Assembly: GCF_010671925.1 (NCBI RefSeq)
Contig: NZ_JAAHIH010000003.1
Location: 496,001 to 560,000, forward strand
Length of the DNA stretch: 64,000 bases
Direction: 5' to 3'
Source: Moorena sp. SIOASIH
GTDB taxonomy: Bacteria > Cyanobacteriota > Cyanobacteriia > Cyanobacteriales > Coleofasciculaceae
Both the position numbers and the translations under genes were made by a program. Positions within the stretch are counted from its first letter, which is position 1, and the number at the start of each line of letters is the position of its first letter. Of the stretch, positions 24,988 to 35,794 are shown one piece after another. The notes under the pieces were generated by a model. The model saw nothing but the letters and a program-made list of their open reading frames with translations, ran no database searches and was not told the origin of the DNA.

Positions 24988-26108
24988 GAGCCAAACAACC
25001 CTCCCAAGAATCCTTCTATACCACCTTTACCAGTGCGCTCACCCTTAATTTTCGCTAGCTTCTCTAGCAATTCCCTTTCCTCAGCGGTAATTCGAGTGGG
25101 GATATCTACCAAAATCGTGATTAGGTGATCGCCCCGACTGACTGGGTTACCCAATTTGGGGACACCGTGATTGTCTAAAGTTAATACCGTATGGGGTTGA
25201 GTACCGGGTGGAATAGTTAATTCCTCTGGACCGTCCACTGTCTCTGCTTCGATAATACAGCCTAAAATGGCTTGCAAATAGCTAATTTTCATTTCAGACA
25301 GAATGTTAATCCCATCCCGCTGAAACTGGCTGTCTTCGTTTACAAATAGATAAACGTATAGGTCTCCTGGTGGACCAGCACGTAATCCAGCATCTCCTTC
25401 TTTAGAAACCCTGAGCCTGGTGCCATTATCCACCCCTGCTGGAATGGTGATTTTCAGCTTTTTGGTTTCTTGTTTGCGACCAGCACCACCACAGGCTTCA
25501 CACTTATCCTCAATGATTTGCCCTTCACCGTTACAGGTAGGACAGACTGAGACTTGGGTGAAACTACCAAAGGGGGTACGAGTAGCACGCCGTACTTGAC
25601 CTGAACCGTTACAGGTTGGGCAAGTGCGGGGTCGAGTTCCTGGCTTAGCTCCTGTGCCGTTACAAACTTTACAAGTTTCTAGGTGAGGAATGCGGATTTC
25701 CTTTTCACCACCGAATATAGCTTCCTTGAAAGCCAGCTTCAAGTCTAGTCGCAGGTCGTCACCACGCACCGGACCACTACGCCGACGACCAGTTTGCTGA
25801 CCCATACCACCAGCAAAGCCGCTGAAGAAGCTTTCAAAAATATCAGCAAAGCCCATATCCCCAAAATCTGAGTAAGCTGCTCCCGCACCTGAGGAAACAC
25901 CAGCTTCCCCAAAACGGTCATATCTTGCTCGAGTTTCTGGTTCTGAGAGGACTTCGTAAGCCCGGTTAATTTCCTTAAAGCGCTCTTCAGCTCCTGGTTC
26001 TTTGTTAACATCTGGGTGGTACTTCCGTGCCAAGCGACGGTAAGCACGTTTAATTTCATCTTTGTCGGCATCACGAGAGACACCAAGCAGATCATAATAG
26101 TCAGCCAT
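24984..26108 (-). CDS. dnaJ: Chaperone DnaJ
   Basis: A 374-residue class I J-protein. It has a J domain (1-70) with HPD at 31-33, a G/F-rich linker (about 75-115: [16 protein letters not shown]), four CxxCxGxG zinc repeats ([32 protein letters not shown]), and then the substrate-binding C-terminal domain. It stimulates DnaK ATPase and delivers unfolded clients. It lies downstream of dnaK with a 198-bp gap and overlaps the tusA-like gene by 4 bases. Length and all motifs are normal. Confidence 0.97.
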   Translation of the reverse strand: MADYYDLLGVSRDADKDEIKRAYRRLARKYHPDVNKEPGAEERFKEINRAYEVLSEPETRARYDRFGEAGVSSGAGAAYSDFGDMGFADIFESFFSGFAGGMGQQTGRRRSGPVRGDDLRLDLKLAFKEAIFGGEKEIRIPHLETCKVCNGTGAKPGTRPRTCPTCNGSGQVRRATRTPFGSFTQVSVCPTCNGEGQIIEDKCEACGGAGRKQETKKLKITIPAGVDNGTRLRVSKEGDAGLRAGPPGDLYVYLFVNEDSQFQRDGINILSEMKISYLQAILGCIIEAETVDGPEELTIPPGTQPHTVLTLDNHGVPKLGNPVSRGDHLITILVDIPTRITAEERELLEKLAKIKGERTGKGGIEGFLGGLFGS

Positions 26109-26306
26109 AGAGCGCTGATCGGTATTCCATTTACATAGTAGGGGCTATTGTTATTCCTCAGGTTATTGCTATAAAAGCACCATGAGCGCATTTCAGCATT
26201 ACCTGCATCCTATATCATTGTCTATCAAAAAAATCAGCTGATTGCCACCTGAGCGAGTGACCATACTCTCACGGTCGGCTTGAGCTAGTCCAAGCAGCGA
26301 GTTCAA

Positions 26307-28319
26307 TTATCTATCTTTTAGGGAGCTGTTGCCGTAATCAACTGCTTCGTAGTCAACATCCACCTCTAAGGTCTCATCCTCAAAATCAACCACAAATTCT
26401 CCGACAGCATCCGGTTCTATTTGGGTGGAGTCGTTGAAATTTGACTCTTGAACTGTTTCGTCAGAGGTGATAAATTCCGGGTCTGACCCAAGGCTGGCAC
26501 TGGCGTAAATGATACCCCCAATTTCCAAGACAGTTTTCTGCAAAGTTTCAATAGCTTCTTTCACCTCCTCGACCTCAATTGAGGGGTTTGTCATTATGGT
26601 GTCTAGGTGCTGCTTTTGTTGATCTGCTTGCTCCTTGAGTCCTTGAGCCTGAAGGTTAGTGCTAATCAATTCCCCATGGTCTTTGATGGTAGATTCATAG
26701 TTATATAGTAAGCTATCGGCTTGGTTTTTGAGTTGCACCAATTCCATGCGACGGCGGTCTTGGTCAGCATAGTCTTCTGCCTCACGGCGCATCCGTTCCA
26801 CCTCCGCTGGACTTAATCCCCCCGTATTGGTAATCACAATACTTTGCTCTTTCCCAGTGCCTCGATCAGTGGCAGCGACTTTAAGAATGCCGTTGACATC
26901 GATTTCAAAGGTGACTTCAATTTGAGGTACACCACGAGGAGCTGGGGGAATACCAGTCAGCAGGAATTTTCCCAGGCTTTTGTTATCTCTAGCCATTGCC
27001 CGCTCCCCCTGCAATACGTGGATTTCTACGGAGGTTTGTCCATCGGTAGCGGTGGAGAATACCTGGGACTTACTGGTAGGAATAGTAGTATTGCGCTCGA
27101 TAATTTTGGTGAACACTTCCCCTAAGGTTTCTATACCCAGGGACAGGGGAGTAACATCCAGTAGCAGGACATCTTCGACTTCCCCGCCCAAAACACCAGC
27201 CTGAATTGCTGCTCCCAATGCCACAGCTTCATCGGGGTTAACCGAACGATCGGTAGCCTTACCATTAAAAAACCTTTTAATAGCATCCTGCACCGCCGGG
27301 ATACGGGTCGAACCCCCTACCAGCAAAATCCGGTCAATGTCCTCTGGCTTGAGGTCACTATCTTTGAGCGCCTGCTTTACTGGTTCTATAGTTGCGTTAA
27401 TCAGGTCCCTGGATAGTTCTTCAAACTTAGCCCGGGACAACTCCATCTCCAAGTGTTTTGGTCCTGTTTCATCAGCAGTAATGAAGGGCAAGTTGATCGG
27501 GGTGGCTACCATGCTAGACAGTTCAATTTTTGCCTTTTCCGCCGCCTCTCGCAAACGCTGAAGAGCCATTTTGTCTTGGGTGAGATTGATGCCCTCTTTG
27601 GCTTTAAAGTTTTCCACCATCCAGCGGACAATCACATTATCGAAGTCATCTCCCCCCAAATGATTGTTACCAGAGGTTGCCTTTACTTCAAAGACCCCAT
27701 TCCCCAGTTGCAGAACTGAGACATCAAAGGTACCACCCCCCAAGTCAAACACCAAGATCAGCTGGTCTTGATCCAGCTTATCTAAGCCATAGGCAAGAGC
27801 AGCAGAAGTCGGTTCGTTTATAATGCGCAACACTTCCAAACCAGCAATGGTACCCCCATCTTTGGTGGCTTGCCGTTGAGCATCGGTAAAGTAGGCAGGA
27901 ACTGTGATCACCGCTTGAGTCACTGAGTCCCCAAGAAAGGTTTCAGCATCAGCCTTGAGCTTTTGTAAGATCATGGCCGAGATTTCCTGAGGGGTGTACT
28001 CTCGACGCCGAATCTTGACATCTACGGTCTCATCACGACCCTTAACACAGGTATAGGGGACACGGGAACGCTCTGTAGCGGTTTCATCCCAACGACGTCC
28101 GATAAAGCGCTTGATACTGTAGACACTGTTTTCCGCATTGGTCACTGCTTGACGCTTGGCCAGTTGACCAACCAGGTGCTCCCCTGACTTGCCAAATCCC
28201 ACAATACTCGGTGTGGTTCGCCCACCTTCCGAGCTGGAAATGACTATGGGTTTACCTCCTTCTAAGACAGCAACACAACTATTGGTTGTGCCGAGGTCGA
28301 TGCCAATAACTTTTCCCAT
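26307..28319 (-). CDS. dnaK: Chaperone DnaK (Hsp70)
   Basis: A 670-residue Hsp70. It opens [17 protein letters not shown] and contains [26 protein letters not shown], the interdomain linker [17 protein letters not shown], and a substrate-binding domain ending in an acidic tail ([18 protein letters not shown]). It is an ATP-driven foldase working with GrpE and DnaJ in the same gene cluster. The order grpE-dnaK-dnaJ matches the cyanobacterial dnaK2 locus, the main heat-inducible copy. I see no clear CIRCE or other heat-shock operator in the 148-bp gap upstream. Confidence 0.97.
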   Translation of the reverse strand: MGKVIGIDLGTTNSCVAVLEGGKPIVISSSEGGRTTPSIVGFGKSGEHLVGQLAKRQAVTNAENSVYSIKRFIGRRWDETATERSRVPYTCVKGRDETVDVKIRRREYTPQEISAMILQKLKADAETFLGDSVTQAVITVPAYFTDAQRQATKDGGTIAGLEVLRIINEPTSAALAYGLDKLDQDQLILVFDLGGGTFDVSVLQLGNGVFEVKATSGNNHLGGDDFDNVIVRWMVENFKAKEGINLTQDKMALQRLREAAEKAKIELSSMVATPINLPFITADETGPKHLEMELSRAKFEELSRDLINATIEPVKQALKDSDLKPEDIDRILLVGGSTRIPAVQDAIKRFFNGKATDRSVNPDEAVALGAAIQAGVLGGEVEDVLLLDVTPLSLGIETLGEVFTKIIERNTTIPTSKSQVFSTATDGQTSVEIHVLQGERAMARDNKSLGKFLLTGIPPAPRGVPQIEVTFEIDVNGILKVAATDRGTGKEQSIVITNTGGLSPAEVERMRREAEDYADQDRRRMELVQLKNQADSLLYNYESTIKDHGELISTNLQAQGLKEQADQQKQHLDTIMTNPSIEVEEVKEAIETLQKTVLEIGGIIYASASLGSDPEFITSDETVQESNFNDSTQIEPDAVGEFVVDFEDETLEVDVDYEAVDYGNSSLKDR

Positions 28320-28467
28320 AGGGTTGCGGGTTAAAGGTTATGTTAAGTTATTTTAGTTTGATTTTTTGTTGAGTTGCTCAAAATAATAGAACTTCCCTTG
28401 GTGCTAAGTCCCTTTTGGTAGGATTTGAGAGACTGACACCAAAGGAAGGTTAACCAATAAATGGCAG

Positions 28468-29283
28468 CTAATTTTCTGCCTCAGCAGACTTCTGAGCTTC
28501 GGAGGTTTCCTGTGGTTCTGCCGCAGCAGCTACTTTCACCATAGCGTGACGCAGCACGCGCTCCCCAAGGAAATAACCCCGCATTAGCTGTTCTATCACC
28601 ACTCCTTCTGGATATTCATCCGTTGGTTCTCGCATAACCGCTTCGTGGAGATTGGGGTCAAACTCTTTCCCTTCTGGTCGCATCGCAGCAACCCCAAGGC
28701 GCTTGAGACTGTCTACCAGCTGTTTATAAACACCTTGATAGCTTTTGTGAATCGACATTTCCCCATCATTTTGAGGCTTAATTTGGGTACGCGCCCGTTC
28801 AAAATTATCGACTACTGACAATAACTCAGTGATGGTGTTTCCTTTAACTTGATGTTCCAAGTCTTCTTTTTCTTTAGCTGACCGTTTGCGGAAGTTCTCA
28901 AAATCTGCCGCAATCCGGATGTATTGAGATTTAAAGGAATCACATTGCTGAGTGCGCTCTTCTAGTTGAGCTTTCAGGGCTTCATTTTCCTGCTTGATGG
29001 TTTCTATAATTTTGGAATCATCCTCGGTAGGTGATTCATCGGTGGTAGCTGCTTGAGCTACCTCGGTCTGGGCTTGGTCTACCGACTCTGGCTCAGATGC
29101 TTCAGCAGCAGGGGATTCAGTTGGTTGTGCGGCTGTTGGGTTGACCTCTGAGTCAGAGGCTACGGCTACCGCTTCCGCCTGACGATTGTCTTCGAGTACC
29201 GTGGTGGACTCTTCGTTTGTCTGCTGCGTAGTGTTATCTGACTGTTTTGCTTCGTCAATCATGCTCCACTCATCCCAATTCAA
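28468..29283 (-). CDS. grpE: Nucleotide exchange factor GrpE
   Basis: A 271-residue protein. Residues 1-100 are an acidic, low-complexity extension rich in E, A, T and S, longer than in E. coli GrpE but usual in cyanobacteria. A coiled coil (about 100-150: [19 protein letters not shown]) and the GrpE core with [16 protein letters not shown] and [17 protein letters not shown] follow. It releases ADP from DnaK. It is first in the operon. ATG 29262 (MIDEAKQ) is an alternative start that lies after gagtggagc. Confidence 0.96.
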   Translation of the reverse strand: MNWDEWSMIDEAKQSDNTTQQTNEESTTVLEDNRQAEAVAVASDSEVNPTAAQPTESPAAEASEPESVDQAQTEVAQAATTDESPTEDDSKIIETIKQENEALKAQLEERTQQCDSFKSQYIRIAADFENFRKRSAKEKEDLEHQVKGNTITELLSVVDNFERARTQIKPQNDGEMSIHKSYQGVYKQLVDSLKRLGVAAMRPEGKEFDPNLHEAVMREPTDEYPEGVVIEQLMRGYFLGERVLRHAMVKVAAAAEPQETSEAQKSAEAEN

Positions 29284-29847
29284 TAAAGTGCTAGTTTATC
29301 TATAATTTCTTACTAGCCAACCAATTTTCCAGCAAATTTTGTAAACTAACCAAGTTAAGTCTAACGACTATAGCATTGGTTTCTAACCTGATTGAGAGTT
29401 ACTCCGACCGTAAACTTACCTCAACTGTGTGGTCTTCCACGACCTCCGTCAGCAAGAATGCTGCTGTTGGAAGTGTAGCCGATCAGATCCTTATGGCCTG
29501 TATCCTTACCACTGTCCTTGATGGTGTTACTTCCTTTTGCTGGTCTTGTTGCGTAGTTTTGCTGGTCTTGTTGCATAGTTGAATGTTGTGGCTAAATCAG
29601 TCATTAACCAAAATCTAGCATCTGAGATTGTGAACCACCTTGAGGGATTAGGGGTTGATAAGAATTATACAGCCAATGACTTGACTGAGTTTTTATGATG
29701 TATAATTCAATATTTAACTGCGACAAATTATCCTAGTCCGTCAATCTCACTAAAACGTAAAAATCAGGGAGTGGCAGCCACTCCCATGACACTTAACATA
29801 AGGCTTTTGGGAATACTGTGTAAAGTAAGGAGAGTTCCTATTCCGTC
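29284..29847. other. Divergent intergenic region, grpE / pilB
   Basis: 564 bp with no supported gene; a short plus-strand frame at 29376-29582 has no family character. It should hold the grpE heat-shock promoter and the pilB promoter. No full inverted CIRCE repeat is seen, only a single aaagtgctag half near 29286. Before pilB there is gtaaggagag, a usable ribosome site. Confidence 0.55.
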
Positions 29848-31854
29848 ATGACTTACTCCTCATCTCAACGACGCGCCCTAGTAGTCCGTAACGATTTTTC
29901 TCCCTTTGGCAATAAACTGATTCAGGCTGGTTACGTTAATGTTGACCAGATGCAGCAAGCTTGGCTGGAAACTCGCAAGTCCGGAAGACCCCTGACGGAA
30001 GTCGTCGAAGCAATGACCGGACGTCAGTTACCACCGGACTTGATCCGCCAATACAAGAAGCAGCAGTTGTTTGAACTGAAAGTTCTTTTTGGTGTTGAGT
30101 CCCTAGATCCGGAAATTAGTGATATTTCCACTCAGCAAGTCGGTGGCTTGATTGAAACCCTGATTCCTATTGATATTTGCCGTCGCTATCACCTGCTCCC
30201 CATATCTAAGCATGAAACTGAGCCGCCATCGGTTTTGGTGGCAATGGTTTCTCCTGATGATCTAGAAGCCCAGGATGATTTGAATCGGATTCTACGACCT
30301 CAGGGCATCAAGTTGCAACGGATGGTCATCACTAAGGAAGACTATCAGCAAATCATTAGTCAGTATCTTGACGATCAGTTGGCACGGCAAAAGCAACTAG
30401 ATCAACAAAAATCCGTAGATGTAAAGGAGGATTTAGAAAATTTAGGCTCATTCGATACTTTACAGGATGCCCCAGAGGAAGCGGAAGCAGACCTAGATTC
30501 TTCTTTGAATGAGGCAGGGGGGGCTCCGATCATTAACCTGGTTAACAAAATCCTGGCTAAGGCTTTACAAGAAGGGGTTTCTGACATTCACATCGAACCC
30601 CAAGAGGAGCAGTTGCGGGTGCGCTATCGCAAAGATGGGGTACTGCGTCAAGCCTTTGATGCCTTACCACAGCGAATACATACAGCGGTGGCGGCTCGTT
30701 TCAAAATCATGGCAGATCTCGACATTGCGGAAAGACGCTTACCCCAAGACGGTAAAATTCGGCGTATGTTCCAGGGGCGCAAAGTTGACTTTCGGGTCAA
30801 TACCTTGCCCAGTCGTTATGGGGAAAAGGTGGTTCTGCGGATCCTAGATAACGAATCGACCCAGTTGGGGTTGGATAAGTTGATCACAGACCCAGACACC
30901 TTAGAATTGGTCAGGGAAATGGCTAAGCGTCCCTTTGGATTAATCTTGGTGACGGGTCCAACGGGATCGGGGAAATCAACCACCTTGTATTCAATTCTGG
31001 CAGAACGTAATGACCCTGGGGTGAATATCAGTACTGCAGAAGACCCGATTGAGTATTCCTTACCTGGGATTACCCAAGTCCAGGTTATTCGGGAAAAAGG
31101 CATGGATTTTGCCTCGATTCTACGAGCCTTTCTGCGCCAAGACCCGGACGTGATTCTGGTGGGTGAAACACGAGACAAAGAAACAGCTAAAACCGCGATT
31201 GAAGCAGCGTTGACTGGTCACTTGGTCTTGACTACTCTACACACTAATGATGCGGCTGGTGCGATCGCTCGTTTAGATGAAATGGGTGTTGAACCCTTCA
31301 TGGTTTCCGGTGCCTTGCTGGGAGTGTTGGCTCAACGATTGATGCGGCGTGTTTGTTCCAATTGTCGTATTTCTTACCAACCAAGTTCTGCGGAACTAGC
31401 CCGCTATGGTCTGTCAGCCTCTAGGGATGGCGAGATTACCATCTATCGCGCCAATACCCTGACACCGGAGGAAATCGCTGAAGCTAGGACAGAAGGTACA
31501 CTCTGTAAAACCTGTAATGGTATTGGTTACAAAGGACGGGTTGGTGTTTATGAAGTTATGCGCATCTCTGAGAACCTCCAAGCCTTAATCAACCAAGGGG
31601 CCCCCACTGAGAGGATTAAGGAAGCTGCTGTAGAGGAAGGGATGATCACAATATTAGCCTATAGCTTGAATTTGGTACAGGAAGGTTACACCACCTTTGA
31701 AGAAGTGGAACGAGTAACCTTTACTGATTCTGGCTTAGAGGCAGAACTGAAAGCTAAGCGCAAGAGTTCTCTGACCTGTAGCACTTGCTCAGCTCAATTA
31801 GAGCCGGAGTGGCTAGACTGTCCTTACTGTATGACACCCCGTTTTCAAAATTAA
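29848..31854 (+). CDS. pilB: Type IV pilus assembly ATPase PilB
   Basis: A 668-residue GspE/PilB-type ATPase that drives pilus extension from the cytoplasmic face. An N-terminal MshEN-like domain (about 10-160) is followed by SDIHIEPQEEQLRVRYRKDG, Walker A GPTGSGKST (370-378), Asp-box region ISTAEDPIEYSLPGITQ, Walker B DVILVGETRD, His-box LTTLHTND, and a tetracysteine zinc site (CSNC...CKTC). An extra C-terminal zinc ribbon (CSTCSAQLEPEWLDCPYC) is typical of cyanobacterial PilB1. It is followed by pilT and pilC on the same strand. Confidence 0.96.
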   Translation: MTYSSSQRRALVVRNDFSPFGNKLIQAGYVNVDQMQQAWLETRKSGRPLTEVVEAMTGRQLPPDLIRQYKKQQLFELKVLFGVESLDPEISDISTQQVGGLIETLIPIDICRRYHLLPISKHETEPPSVLVAMVSPDDLEAQDDLNRILRPQGIKLQRMVITKEDYQQIISQYLDDQLARQKQLDQQKSVDVKEDLENLGSFDTLQDAPEEAEADLDSSLNEAGGAPIINLVNKILAKALQEGVSDIHIEPQEEQLRVRYRKDGVLRQAFDALPQRIHTAVAARFKIMADLDIAERRLPQDGKIRRMFQGRKVDFRVNTLPSRYGEKVVLRILDNESTQLGLDKLITDPDTLELVREMAKRPFGLILVTGPTGSGKSTTLYSILAERNDPGVNISTAEDPIEYSLPGITQVQVIREKGMDFASILRAFLRQDPDVILVGETRDKETAKTAIEAALTGHLVLTTLHTNDAAGAIARLDEMGVEPFMVSGALLGVLAQRLMRRVCSNCRISYQPSSAELARYGLSASRDGEITIYRANTLTPEEIAEARTEGTLCKTCNGIGYKGRVGVYEVMRISENLQALINQGAPTERIKEAAVEEGMITILAYSLNLVQEGYTTFEEVERVTFTDSGLEAELKAKRKSSLTCSTCSAQLEPEWLDCPYCMTPRFQN

Positions 31855-31952
31855 ATTAGTTATTAGTCAATTGTTCATTAACAATTGGCTATTGTCTTTT
31901 GACTAAGGACTAATCACTAACGACTACTGACGTTTTTAAGGGAGAGAAGATT

Positions 31953-33071
31953 ATGGAACTGATGATTGAAGACTTGATGGAACAGATGATTGAGATGGGG
32001 GGGTCAGATATGCACATCCAAGCGGGTGCGCCAGTCTACTTCCGCGTCAGTGGTAAACTCCAACCCATTGATGACGAAGCACTGAACCCTCAAGCCTGTC
32101 AGCGATTGATTTTCAGTATGCTTAACAATTCACAGCGTAAGGAATTGGAGCAAAACTGGGAACTTGATTGTTCCTATGGTGTCAAGGGGTTGGCTCGTTT
32201 CCGTGTCAATGTTTACAAAGAACGGGGTTGCTATGCGGCTTGCTTGAGGGCGTTGTCTTCCAAGATTCCTAATTTTGACAAATTGGGTTTACCGGATGTG
32301 GTGCGGTCGATGAGTGAACGACCAAGGGGAATGGTATTGGTCACCGGACCGACTGGTTCTGGCAAAACCACTACCCTAGCAGCTATGATTGATTTAATTA
32401 ACCGCACTAGGGCAGAACATATTCTGACAGTGGAAGACCCGATAGAATATGTGTTTCCCAACATCAAGAGCTTGATTCACCAACGTCAAAAAGGTGAAGA
32501 TACTAAGAGCTTTGCCAATGCCCTGAAGGGGGCACTGCGGGAAGACCCGGATGTGATTTTGGTGGGTGAAATGCGGGATATGGAAACTATTGGTCTAGCT
32601 ATTTCCGCCGCTGAAACCGGTCACTTGGTATTTGGAACGCTACACACTAACTCAGCCGCTCAAACCGTAGACAGGATCATTGATGTGTTTCCATTTGGAC
32701 AGCAAGCTCAAATCCGAGCTCAGCTGTCTAACTCTTTGATTGCAGTCTTTAGTCAATGTCTAGTACCGAAGAAAAACCCTAAACCAGGTGAGTTTGGTCG
32801 GACTATGGCTCAGGAAATCATGGTAGTGACACCTGCTATTTCTAACCTGATCCGGGAAGGAAAAACGTCTCAAGTGTACTCTGCTATCCAAACCGGTGTG
32901 AAATTGGGAATGCAGACCCTGGAACAAGCTTTAGCGGGTCAGGTGAAATCTGGCTTGATCTCTTTGGAAGCAGGACTTAGTAAAAGTTCTAAACCCGATG
33001 AATTGCAACGTATCATTGCTGGTTCTGGAGGGATGAATTCTAAGGGCGGTAGAGCAAAGGCGACTCGCTAG
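31953..33071 (+). CDS. pilT: Twitching motility ATPase PilT
   Basis: A 372-residue hexameric retraction ATPase. It opens MELMIEDLMEQMIEMGGSDMHI (the PilT N-terminal PAS-like domain). It has Walker A GPTGSGKTT (132-140), Asp box TVEDPIEYVFPN, Walker B DVILVGEMRD and the His box FGTLHTNSA. The sequence near residue 285 (GRTMAQEIMVVTPAISNLIREGK) corresponds to the AIRNLIRE signature of PilT. A good aggg-agag ribosome site precedes the ATG. It depolymerises pilin for surface motility, the counterpart of PilB just upstream. Confidence 0.96.
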   Translation: MELMIEDLMEQMIEMGGSDMHIQAGAPVYFRVSGKLQPIDDEALNPQACQRLIFSMLNNSQRKELEQNWELDCSYGVKGLARFRVNVYKERGCYAACLRALSSKIPNFDKLGLPDVVRSMSERPRGMVLVTGPTGSGKTTTLAAMIDLINRTRAEHILTVEDPIEYVFPNIKSLIHQRQKGEDTKSFANALKGALREDPDVILVGEMRDMETIGLAISAAETGHLVFGTLHTNSAAQTVDRIIDVFPFGQQAQIRAQLSNSLIAVFSQCLVPKKNPKPGEFGRTMAQEIMVVTPAISNLIREGKTSQVYSAIQTGVKLGMQTLEQALAGQVKSGLISLEAGLSKSSKPDELQRIIAGSGGMNSKGGRAKATR

Positions 33072-33429
33072 TCGTAAGCTATCAGCTATCAGCTATCAGC
33101 TATCAGCTATCAGCTATCAGCTAATGCGCTACCTCACAGGCTAGAAGCCTGTGCCACGCACGCTACTTGAGGTGCTATCAGCTATCAGCTAATGCGCTAC
33201 CTCACAGGCTAGAAGCCTGTGCCACGCACGCTACTTGAGGTGCATATGCTTTGATGGGCTTTTGCCCAGACTTTCAATTCTCTAAAATCTCTTAATATTA
33301 AATTATCCCTTTCGAGGTTTATTTTAAGCTGACGGCTGACGGCTGACGGCTGACGGCTTACCGCTAGTCTAGAGAAAGCACGGACTGGATCCATAAAACT
33401 TGCTATTAGACTTAATCTAGAAAAAAGCC
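33072..33429. repeat. pilT-pilC gap: agctatc run, 68-bp duplication, ggctgac run
   Basis: Right after pilT is a run of agctatc units. Then a 68-bp unit is duplicated (33119-33186 and 33187-33244), each copy with cacaggctagaagcctgtg (a small palindrome) and ctacttgaggtgc. A run of ggctgac follows (33326-33358). No gene is seen. Confidence 0.85.
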
Positions 33430-34647
33430 ATGCCTACTTTTATTGCTCAAGTTCGGGACAAATCAGGCAAATCTAAAAAAGAAAAAATTGACGCTGCTAC
33501 TCCTGAACAAGCCCGGAGCATGCTAGAACATCGGTATGCTGCTGTTGGCAGCGTCAAGAAAAGCTTAGATGTTGACTTTAGCCTATCAAGCCTTTCTGAA
33601 AAATTTACCAATGTCACGATCAAAGACAAAGCGGTGTTTTCTCGTCAGTTTGCCGCTATGGTTAATGCTGGTGTGGCTATCGTCCGATGTCTTGGGGTAT
33701 TAGGGGAACAGTGTTCTAATCCTAAGCTGAAAAAGGCGTTGATGAACATCAGTGCTGAGGTCCAACAAGGAACTAATCTATCGGATGCCATGCGTAAGCA
33801 TCCAGATTGTTTTGATGATCTTTATGTGAGTATGGTTCAGGCTGGTGAGGTTGGGGGTGTGCTTGATGAAGTGCTCAACCGATTAGCTAAGCTGCTCGAA
33901 GATATGAATCGCCTGCAAAACCAAATCAAATCAGCTATGGCTTACCCAAGTGTGGTAGGATTCTTAGCCCTACTGGTTTTTCTGGCAATGACAATGTTTC
34001 TGATCCCAATCTTTGCTGGGATATTTCAAGATTTAGGAACGGAATTGCCAGCTTTAACTAAGTTTATGTTATGGTTGAGCGGCATCCTCAGAAGTTGGAA
34101 AGTATTGATTCCCATTGCTGTTGTAATTGTATTAGTTACAGCTTTTAAGTATTACTATAAAACCCCAATGGGTAAGTTACAAATTGATGGCTTGCAGTTG
34201 AAAATGCCTTTGTTTGGTGAGTTGAATGAAAAAGGCTCTGTAGCTCGCTTTTGCCGAGTGTTTGGCTCCTTAACTCGTTCGGGAGTACCGATCCTGAATT
34301 CCTTAGATATTGTTAGAGATACAGCGGGTAACCAGGTAATTTCTAATGCTATTAACTCAGCTAAGAATGAGATTCAACAGGGTGGGATGATTAGCCTAGC
34401 TTTACAACGAGAAAACATTTTTCCTCCTCTAGCAATTCAAATGATTAGTATTGGAGAAGAAACGGGTGAGTTGGATTCTATGGTGATGAAAGTTGCTGAC
34501 TTCTATGAAGATGAAGTGGAGCAAGCGGTTAAAGCACTAACTAGTATCTTGGAACCAATTATGATTGTGGTTTTGGGAGGCATGGTTGGTGTGATATTGA
34601 TATCTATGTATTTACCAATGTTTAAAGTGTTTGAAACTATGGGCTAA
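33430..34647 (+). CDS. pilC: Type IV pilus inner-membrane platform protein PilC
   Basis: A 405-residue GspF/PilC protein. Two homologous cytoplasmic helical bundles (about 60-180 and 260-390) are separated by membrane helices (VVGFLALLVFLAMTMFLIPIF near 180; VLIPIAVVIVLVTAF near 235; IMIVVLGGMVGVILISMYLP at the end). Recognisable motifs are FSRQFAAMVNAGVAIVRCL and its repeat FCRVFGSLTRSGVPILNSL. It couples PilB/PilT motion to pilin. The distance from pilT is filled with repeats, so co-transcription is uncertain. Confidence 0.95.
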   Translation: MPTFIAQVRDKSGKSKKEKIDAATPEQARSMLEHRYAAVGSVKKSLDVDFSLSSLSEKFTNVTIKDKAVFSRQFAAMVNAGVAIVRCLGVLGEQCSNPKLKKALMNISAEVQQGTNLSDAMRKHPDCFDDLYVSMVQAGEVGGVLDEVLNRLAKLLEDMNRLQNQIKSAMAYPSVVGFLALLVFLAMTMFLIPIFAGIFQDLGTELPALTKFMLWLSGILRSWKVLIPIAVVIVLVTAFKYYYKTPMGKLQIDGLQLKMPLFGELNEKGSVARFCRVFGSLTRSGVPILNSLDIVRDTAGNQVISNAINSAKNEIQQGGMISLALQRENIFPPLAIQMISIGEETGELDSMVMKVADFYEDEVEQAVKALTSILEPIMIVVLGGMVGVILISMYLPMFKVFETMG

Positions 34648-34689
34648 GCTGGTCTTAATTTAAATTCAATGGTTCTGACAGCAGGGCAG

Positions 34690-34810
34690 CAGGGATCCCC
34701 CCTAACCCCCCTTAATTAAGGGGGGAATCGGATCCCCCCTAACCCCCCTTATTAAGGGGGGAATCGGAGCATGGGAGCCTTATTAAGGGGGGAATAGGAG
34801 CATGGGATAG
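34690..34810. repeat. ggatcccccctaacccccctt palindromic repeats
   Basis: About three tandem copies of a gatcccccctaacccccctta...taaggggggaatcgga unit in the pilC-34872 gap. Non-coding; related to units at 18313, 42120 and 43740. Confidence 0.9.
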
Positions 34811-34871
34811 GGTTTGACGGTTTTTTTCTAACTGAATAATATCCAATTTAAATGCGCAACAGCTTAATTCG

Positions 34872-35495
34872 ATGCCTGTTCAGAAATCTGATTACGAAGC
34901 TTGGCTAGCAGAGTATAGTAACCATGATGGTGCGATCGCACTCCTGAAATCCTATCGACCTTACCTGGAAATGATTCCTAGTATGCGCCGACCTTACGAG
35001 AGTGTGATCACCATTCCCTTACCAGTGGTGAGAATTCGTCACTCGCCATCCTCCTTAGGGCATAAAAGTGTTAGCCATGGCACGATCACCGAAGCCGTAG
35101 GTTTGCCCTGTGATCTAGCCATGGTAATGTGCGATCCCGAATGGAAAGTCAAGATGGAGATAGAGATTGTTCTATTCATCCATCGCCCCCATGAAGACTT
35201 TTCTGACTTGCTCAGTCGCTGGCGTCAGACCCAAGTGTTACTAGACAAAGACTATGAATGGCTAATGCCTCCTGGCTATCAACACATTCTCAGTGATGGC
35301 GTAAACCGTATCTATCCCTTGTTTGTGGTGTTCCAAGAGACACCCCAACGGATTCAGCGAGGCTTACTAGGGGCTAGTCTACCATTTGTGGTACAAACGA
35401 CCGATGGGATTAATCTGGAACAGGATGAAACATCCAGCTTAGTTGAAGAGGGTAAGGAGATGGGGAGATGGGGAGATGGGGAGATAGGGAGATAG
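34872..35495 (+). CDS. Conserved hypothetical protein
   Basis: A 207-residue soluble protein of unknown function, mixed alpha/beta. Recognisable stretches are ALLKSYRPYLEMIPSMRRPY and LLDKDYEWLMPPGYQHIL. I know no domain name for it. The last dozen codons (KEMGRWGDGEIGR) are translated from a gggagat heptamer array, so the natural C-terminus has probably been extended or replaced by repeats. It stands between pilC and the saccharopine-dehydrogenase-like gene, with no operon evidence. Confidence 0.65.
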   Translation: MPVQKSDYEAWLAEYSNHDGAIALLKSYRPYLEMIPSMRRPYESVITIPLPVVRIRHSPSSLGHKSVSHGTITEAVGLPCDLAMVMCDPEWKVKMEIEIVLFIHRPHEDFSDLLSRWRQTQVLLDKDYEWLMPPGYQHILSDGVNRIYPLFVVFQETPQRIQRGLLGASLPFVVQTTDGINLEQDETSSLVEEGKEMGRWGDGEIGR

Positions 35496-35525
35496 GGAGA
35501 TAGGGAGATAGGGAGTGTGGGGAGA
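35455..35525 (+). repeat. gggagat(a/g) tandem array overlapping the end of a gene
   Basis: About nine units of gggagat(g)/gggagata. The first part is coding (end of 34872-35495), the rest is downstream. Confidence 0.9.
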
Positions 35526-35589
35526 TTTTGATTAAGGGTAATTATCAGGAAATTATTTCAGTATAGCGTTTTTCTCAGCTATAGACAGA

Positions 35590-35794
35590 AGAGGGCTCGC
35601 CCAAAGGTGGTGCGTTACGGGGCGGACTATCCCAACCCGGGCGTTGAGGCGGAAAATCAAGGGCTTTCCGCCCCTAACGCACCCTACGCACTGTTCCCTG
35701 TTCCCTGTTCCCTGTTCCCTGTTCCCTGTTCCCTGTTCCCTGTTCCCTACTCCCTACTCCCTACTCCCTACTCCCTACTCCCTAAAACCAATGA
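35590..35794. repeat. gcgttacgggg... palindrome and ttccctg/ctcccta heptamers
   Basis: ggtgcgttacggggcgga and tccgcccctaacgcacc are inverted repeats (35609-35690). They are followed by about 14 heptamers (ttccctg, then ctcccta) that run up to the stop of the next minus-strand gene. Confidence 0.9.

Noticed and set aside
29280..29300. CIRCE heat-shock operator before grpE
   Set aside because: Only one half-like word (aaagtgctag) is present, with no inverted partner.
29376..29582. 68-residue frame between grpE and pilB
   Set aside because: No homology recognised, Ser/Thr/Cys-rich, no clear ribosome site.
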